A stretch of 9,221 nt of DNA from an uncultured Bryobacterales bacterium. GTDB taxonomy: Bacteria; Acidobacteriota; Terriglobia; Bryobacterales; Bryobacteraceae. Shown here one piece after another: positions 6,390 to 9,221 of this stretch. The stretch covers positions 1-9,221 of the forward strand of contig CALMAV010000035.1 in NCBI GenBank assembly GCA_937859895.1, read 5' to 3'. The notes under the pieces were generated by a model, which was not told the DNA's origin, made no database searches, and saw only the letters and a list, made by a program, of their open reading frames with translations. Made by a program: the position numbers and the translations under genes. Numbering within the stretch: position 1 is the first letter of the stretch; each line of letters starts with the position of its first letter.

Positions 6390-6420
6390 CAGAAGAAACT
6401 CACTGCATTCTGCAATGAGT
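6390..6420 (-). terminator. Terminator-like stem-loop before tsaC
   Basis: On the minus strand 6420-6411 and 6407-6398 form a 10-bp stem (ACTCATTGCA with TGCAGTGAGT, one T-G wobble) around a GAA loop, followed directly by TTTCTTCT. It is rather AT-rich for a strong intrinsic terminator, but symmetry and position (18 bases after the previous gene's stop) fit one. It may attenuate read-through from the methionine genes into tsaC. Because it ends only 14 bases before the GTG start, it could also influence tsaC translation. Confidence 0.5.
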
Positions 6421-6437
6421 ACTTGGTCAGTGTAGCG

Positions 6438-8315
6438 TTAGCGCAAGGCTTCGGCAACCTGGACGGCCATCTCGTAACGGCCGAACGGTGCACTCAACTG
6501 CGCTCCAGCAACCGTACGTCGAACACGCGACGCCATCTCCTGGGCAATGGCGATGCCTTCGCCACGCGCCTTATCGGCACTATCAGCCAAACGCATACGC
6601 TCCATGTAGTTGGCAGGCACCGGAACGCGCAGCTCATTCACCATGAACTCGGCATTGCGGTAACTGGTGAGAGGCCATATGCCGGCAATAATCGGCAACT
6701 TGTAATGTTCCGTCTTTCGCAGAAAAGCCTCGAGTAAATTCAGGTCGAACACAGGCTGGGTAACCACATACTCAGCGCCGGCCTCAACCTTCCATGCGAA
6801 ACGGCGCAACTCCTCATCCATGTTCAGAGCCCCTGGGTTTGCCCCGATTCCAATCAGCAAAGCAGTCTGCGATCCCATCGGGTTACCGCCAATATCGAGA
6901 CCTTGATTCAGATTGTTGGCGATGTTTGTCAACCCAATTGAATCCACATCGAACACAGCACTAGCGTCCGGGTATGAGCCCATGCGCGGCGGATCACCGG
7001 TTATGCAAATCAGGTTCCGAACCCCAGCCGTATGCGAACCAAGCAGTTCTGATTGAATACTGAGAATGTTGCGGTCGCGACAGCAGAAGTGCAGTACCGC
7101 TTCGATCTCAGCCTGTTGCTGAATCAACTGGCACGTGACCTGAGCGCTCAGCCGTGCGCTGGCCCGCGGACCGTCGGGAACATTGATGCAGTCGATTCCG
7201 TTATCGCGGCACAGGCGCGCTCCCGCGATTTCCTTGGTGGCATCCACTCCCCGCGGCGGCAGAATTTCAACAAAGGATACAAACTCGCCGGCTGCCAGCT
7301 TGGCGCCAAGCTTCGACTTTTGCCCAAGCGAAATCTTCGGAAGCCGCTTCACCTCGGGCTTGCTGCGGTCGACCACCGTAACATCCGGTTGGTTCTGCCG
7401 CAACGGCTGCAGCGAACGGACCTCACTGTTGATCTGCTTAATGTGTTCCGGAGTCGTGCCGCAGCAACCGCCAATCACGCGCACTCCCGCCTGTAGAAAT
7501 CTGCGGGCATACTGAGCCATGTATTCGGGCGAACACAGATACATGTTGCGGCCCTCAATGGTGGCAGGAAGCCCGGCATTAGGCATTGCACTGAGTGCCT
7601 TGATGGTGAACGCCGCCATTCTTTCGACAGTTTCTAATACCACCTTCGGACCAGCCGAGCAGTTAATGCCAATTACATCAACCGGCAATTCGTCCAGAGC
7701 CCTGGTGAATGTTTCCGTGCTGGCTCCATCGCGCAGGCTACCGTCATCTTCGATAGTCACGTGAGCCATAATCACCATCTCGGGCCCAGCAGCTTGGCGT
7801 ACTGCCAAGATTGCTTCCCGAAGCTCGGACAAATCGAAGAACGTCTCGAGCACAACCAGATCAACTCCGGCTGCCACCAAGGCTTCGGCCTGCTCACGAA
7901 ATACATCACGCGCTTCTGCAAACGACATCGGCCCAAGTGGTTCGATACGCGTGCCGAGCGGACCAATCGCTCCCGCTACAAAAGCCTTCATCCCAGCTGC
8001 TTCACGGGCCAGTCGTACACCAGCCTCATTGATTGACCGCAGCTTTTCAGCCAAGCCAAATCCACCTAGCCGCACGCGATTACTGCCGAAAGTGTTCGTC
8101 TCCAGAATCTCGGCACCTGAGCGCACATACTCAGCGTGGATCTCCCGAACCAGCTGCGGTGAAGAGAGATTCAGCTCGTCAAAGCAGCGGTTGATGAAAA
8201 TGCCTTTCGAGTACAGCATTGTGCCCATCGCGCCATCAGCCACCAGGATCTTGGTAGCGAGCCGGTCTCGAAATTCGGCCGCCCGGGACATCGTGATTGG
8301 TTCAGCAACGGTCAT
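6438..8315 (-). CDS. Bifunctional homocysteine S-methyltransferase / methylenetetrahydrofolate reductase
   Basis: The 625-aa protein fuses two methionine-cycle enzymes, as in Bacillus YitJ. The N-terminal domain (about 15-300) is a zinc-dependent homocysteine methyltransferase barrel: LVADGAMGTMLYSKG (24-38), LETNTFGSNR (71-80), INCSAGP (217-223, Cys219) and GGCCGTTPEH (282-291, Cys284/285). The three cysteines are the zinc ligands. The C-terminal domain (about 335-625) is an MTHFR flavoprotein barrel: FVEILPPRG (348-356, with Glu350 in the catalytic-type position), ICITGDPPRMGSYPD (436-450), IGANPGA (490-496) and AGAEYVVTQPVFD (512-524). It lacks the cobalamin-binding and activation domains of MetH, so the methyl donor may be methyltetrahydrofolate without bound B12, or another methyl compound; the sequence cannot decide. 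ATG 8315 has AGGA ten bases upstream; ATG 8291 is an alternative. It lies 67 bp after the SAM hydrolase gene, which supplies the same cycle. Confidence 0.95.
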   Translation of the reverse strand: MTVAEPITMSRAAEFRDRLATKILVADGAMGTMLYSKGIFINRCFDELNLSSPQLVREIHAEYVRSGAEILETNTFGSNRVRLGGFGLAEKLRSINEAGVRLAREAAGMKAFVAGAIGPLGTRIEPLGPMSFAEARDVFREQAEALVAAGVDLVVLETFFDLSELREAILAVRQAAGPEMVIMAHVTIEDDGSLRDGASTETFTRALDELPVDVIGINCSAGPKVVLETVERMAAFTIKALSAMPNAGLPATIEGRNMYLCSPEYMAQYARRFLQAGVRVIGGCCGTTPEHIKQINSEVRSLQPLRQNQPDVTVVDRSKPEVKRLPKISLGQKSKLGAKLAAGEFVSFVEILPPRGVDATKEIAGARLCRDNGIDCINVPDGPRASARLSAQVTCQLIQQQAEIEAVLHFCCRDRNILSIQSELLGSHTAGVRNLICITGDPPRMGSYPDASAVFDVDSIGLTNIANNLNQGLDIGGNPMGSQTALLIGIGANPGALNMDEELRRFAWKVEAGAEYVVTQPVFDLNLLEAFLRKTEHYKLPIIAGIWPLTSYRNAEFMVNELRVPVPANYMERMRLADSADKARGEGIAIAQEMASRVRRTVAGAQLSAPFGRYEMAVQVAEALR

Positions 8316-8382
8316 GAGAGAAGATTCCTAACGAACGAAAGCAGCAGGGCAGAGAACCCCTAATAATACCCCGAAATCAACC

Positions 8383-9183
8383 TTAAAGGCGCAGGCTGAT
8401 GCTCTGGCCGACGCTCGCGGCAACTCTGTTTGCAGCATTTTCGCGGTTCATGCCTACCTCAATGTAGTCAGAACTTCCTAAGTAGGCGAAAATAACGCTG
8501 TCAGGTGCGTCCGCAAATGTCGTTCGAAAATCAGTCACGAAATGGTTGCCGATTTCCAGCCGGAAGCTCTTTGACAAGGTACCGGGTTCGAATCGAAAAT
8601 TGGTGATTATGTTACCGAATCGGTCAATGCTCAAAATGCGACCGTGCCACCAATCGCGTCGAATCTGCTGGGCAATCAGCTCGTTAATAGTGGTCAGACC
8701 GGCGATTTCTGGCCCGACCTCTTCGGGTCGCACCAGCCCGCTGGCAATCGCGGCAGCAATGGGTGCAAACACATCTCGGCCGTGAAAAGTTGCCGAAAGA
8801 ACGGGCAGCATCAAATCGCGCCGAGCTATCTCAAATGCTCGGACACGCGTCTCTCCCGCAATTACCAGCGTGAAGACTCCGTTGTCAGGCCCAACAAACA
8901 CCTGATCATCTGCCTCCATCACCATCGCGCGGCGCTCCGTGCCGACGCCTGGGTCAACTACTACGGTGTGCACTGTCCCATCGGGAAAGTACGGCGCTGC
9001 TTGTGAAATTGCGTATGCGCCGGCATAGAGCGAGTACGGTGGAAGCTCATGCGTAATGTCGATGATCTGAGCGGTCGGACACGTCCGGAGAATTACGCCT
9101 TTCATCGTCCCCACATAGTGATCGGTCATACCAAAATCCGTGGTCAGTGTGATTGCGGGAGAGACAGCGAAAGGCGTAGGCAC
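8383..9183 (-). CDS. SAM hydrolase (S-adenosyl-L-methionine hydroxide adenosyltransferase, DUF62)
   Basis: Members of this family split SAM with an activated water to adenosine and L-methionine; halide-using relatives (SalL, fluorinase) share the fold. The 266-aa protein has all family blocks: TTDFGMTDHYVGTMKG (14-29), VVVDPGVGTERR (74-85), VGPDNGVF (97-104), ATFHGRDVFAP (131-141) and SIDRFGNIITNF (185-196). The Asp-Arg-His set of the hydrolase group is present as D77, R84 and H134, which favours hydroxide over halide as nucleophile. The short GTG start at 9183 places the N-terminus close before the first strand. However, the frame stays open to the window edge, so an upstream start outside the window is possible; no ribosome site is visible. 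It is the first minus-strand gene seen and lies directly upstream of the homocysteine methyltransferase/MTHFR gene. Confidence 0.92.
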   Translation of the reverse strand: MPTPFAVSPAITLTTDFGMTDHYVGTMKGVILRTCPTAQIIDITHELPPYSLYAGAYAISQAAPYFPDGTVHTVVVDPGVGTERRAMVMEADDQVFVGPDNGVFTLVIAGETRVRAFEIARRDLMLPVLSATFHGRDVFAPIAAAIASGLVRPEEVGPEIAGLTTINELIAQQIRRDWWHGRILSIDRFGNIITNFRFEPGTLSKSFRLEIGNHFVTDFRTTFADAPDSVIFAYLGSSDYIEVGMNRENAANRVAASVGQSISLRL

Positions 9184-9221
9184 TGCTAGAATTGTAATAA
9201 GCGCATCGCCTTGTATCCGGG

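Noticed and set aside
5967..6737. Plus-strand open frame of 256 codons
   Set aside because: It lies antisense to tsaC and the end of the methyltransferase/MTHFR gene, both well conserved; its composition (many His, Arg, Asn) is that of a shadow frame.
8316..8382. Possible SAM riboswitch before the homocysteine methyltransferase gene
   Set aside because: The gap is only 67 bp and shows no multi-helix aptamer or terminator-like pair; none of the SAM riboswitch cores I know is visible.
1..9221. CRISPR arrays, tRNA or rRNA genes, insertion sequences
   Set aside because: Read for regularly spaced direct repeats, cloverleaf-type sequences and transposase motifs with terminal inverted repeats; none was seen.

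Overview
The window reads as chromosomal DNA from a free-living Gram-negative-type bacterium of moderately high GC. The best fit is the Acidobacteriota (Terriglobia-like). This rests on gene content (a fused homocysteine methyltransferase/methylenetetrahydrofolate reductase, a PEP-CTERM exported protein, a YmdB-family phosphoesterase beside 6S RNA) and on the general look of the proteins. It is an inference, not a database result.

Layout. (1) Positions 2-2591, plus strand: the 3' end of a TlyA-type RNA methyltransferase, NAD kinase, and a DAACS-family dicarboxylate/amino-acid symporter that starts one base after nadK ends. (2) Positions 2569-4701: an accessory block with visibly lower GC in its middle. 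It holds a PEP-CTERM protein gene on the minus strand that is broken by a one-base frameshift, a divergent intergenic region with a hairpin, and a plus-strand pair made of an unrecognised 155-aa protein and a PIN-domain protein joined by a 4-base overlap. The PIN gene carries what looks like two compensating one-base indels that scramble the helix holding one of its catalytic aspartates. (3) Positions 4702-9183, minus strand throughout, in transcription order: a SAM hydrolase (DUF62/SAM hydroxide adenosyltransferase), a bifunctional homocysteine S-methyltransferase/MTHFR, a TsaC/YrdC-type tRNA threonylcarbamoyladenosine synthase, a 6S RNA gene, and the YmdB-type phosphoesterase.

How the parts fit. 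The first block pairs RNA modification and NADP supply with solute uptake. The third block starts with two one-carbon/methionine-cycle enzymes: SAM hydrolysis gives methionine and adenosine, and homocysteine remethylation with folate reduction gives methionine. A tRNA-modification enzyme, the global RNA-polymerase regulator 6S RNA and a phosphodiesterase follow. The most valuable unannotated element is the 6S RNA at 5503-5714 (minus strand). It has a closing helix of about 35 nt per arm, a central bubble and an apical arm resembling E. coli SsrS, with its promoter overlapping the tsaC stop codon. The most curious coding feature is the scrambled PIN active site.
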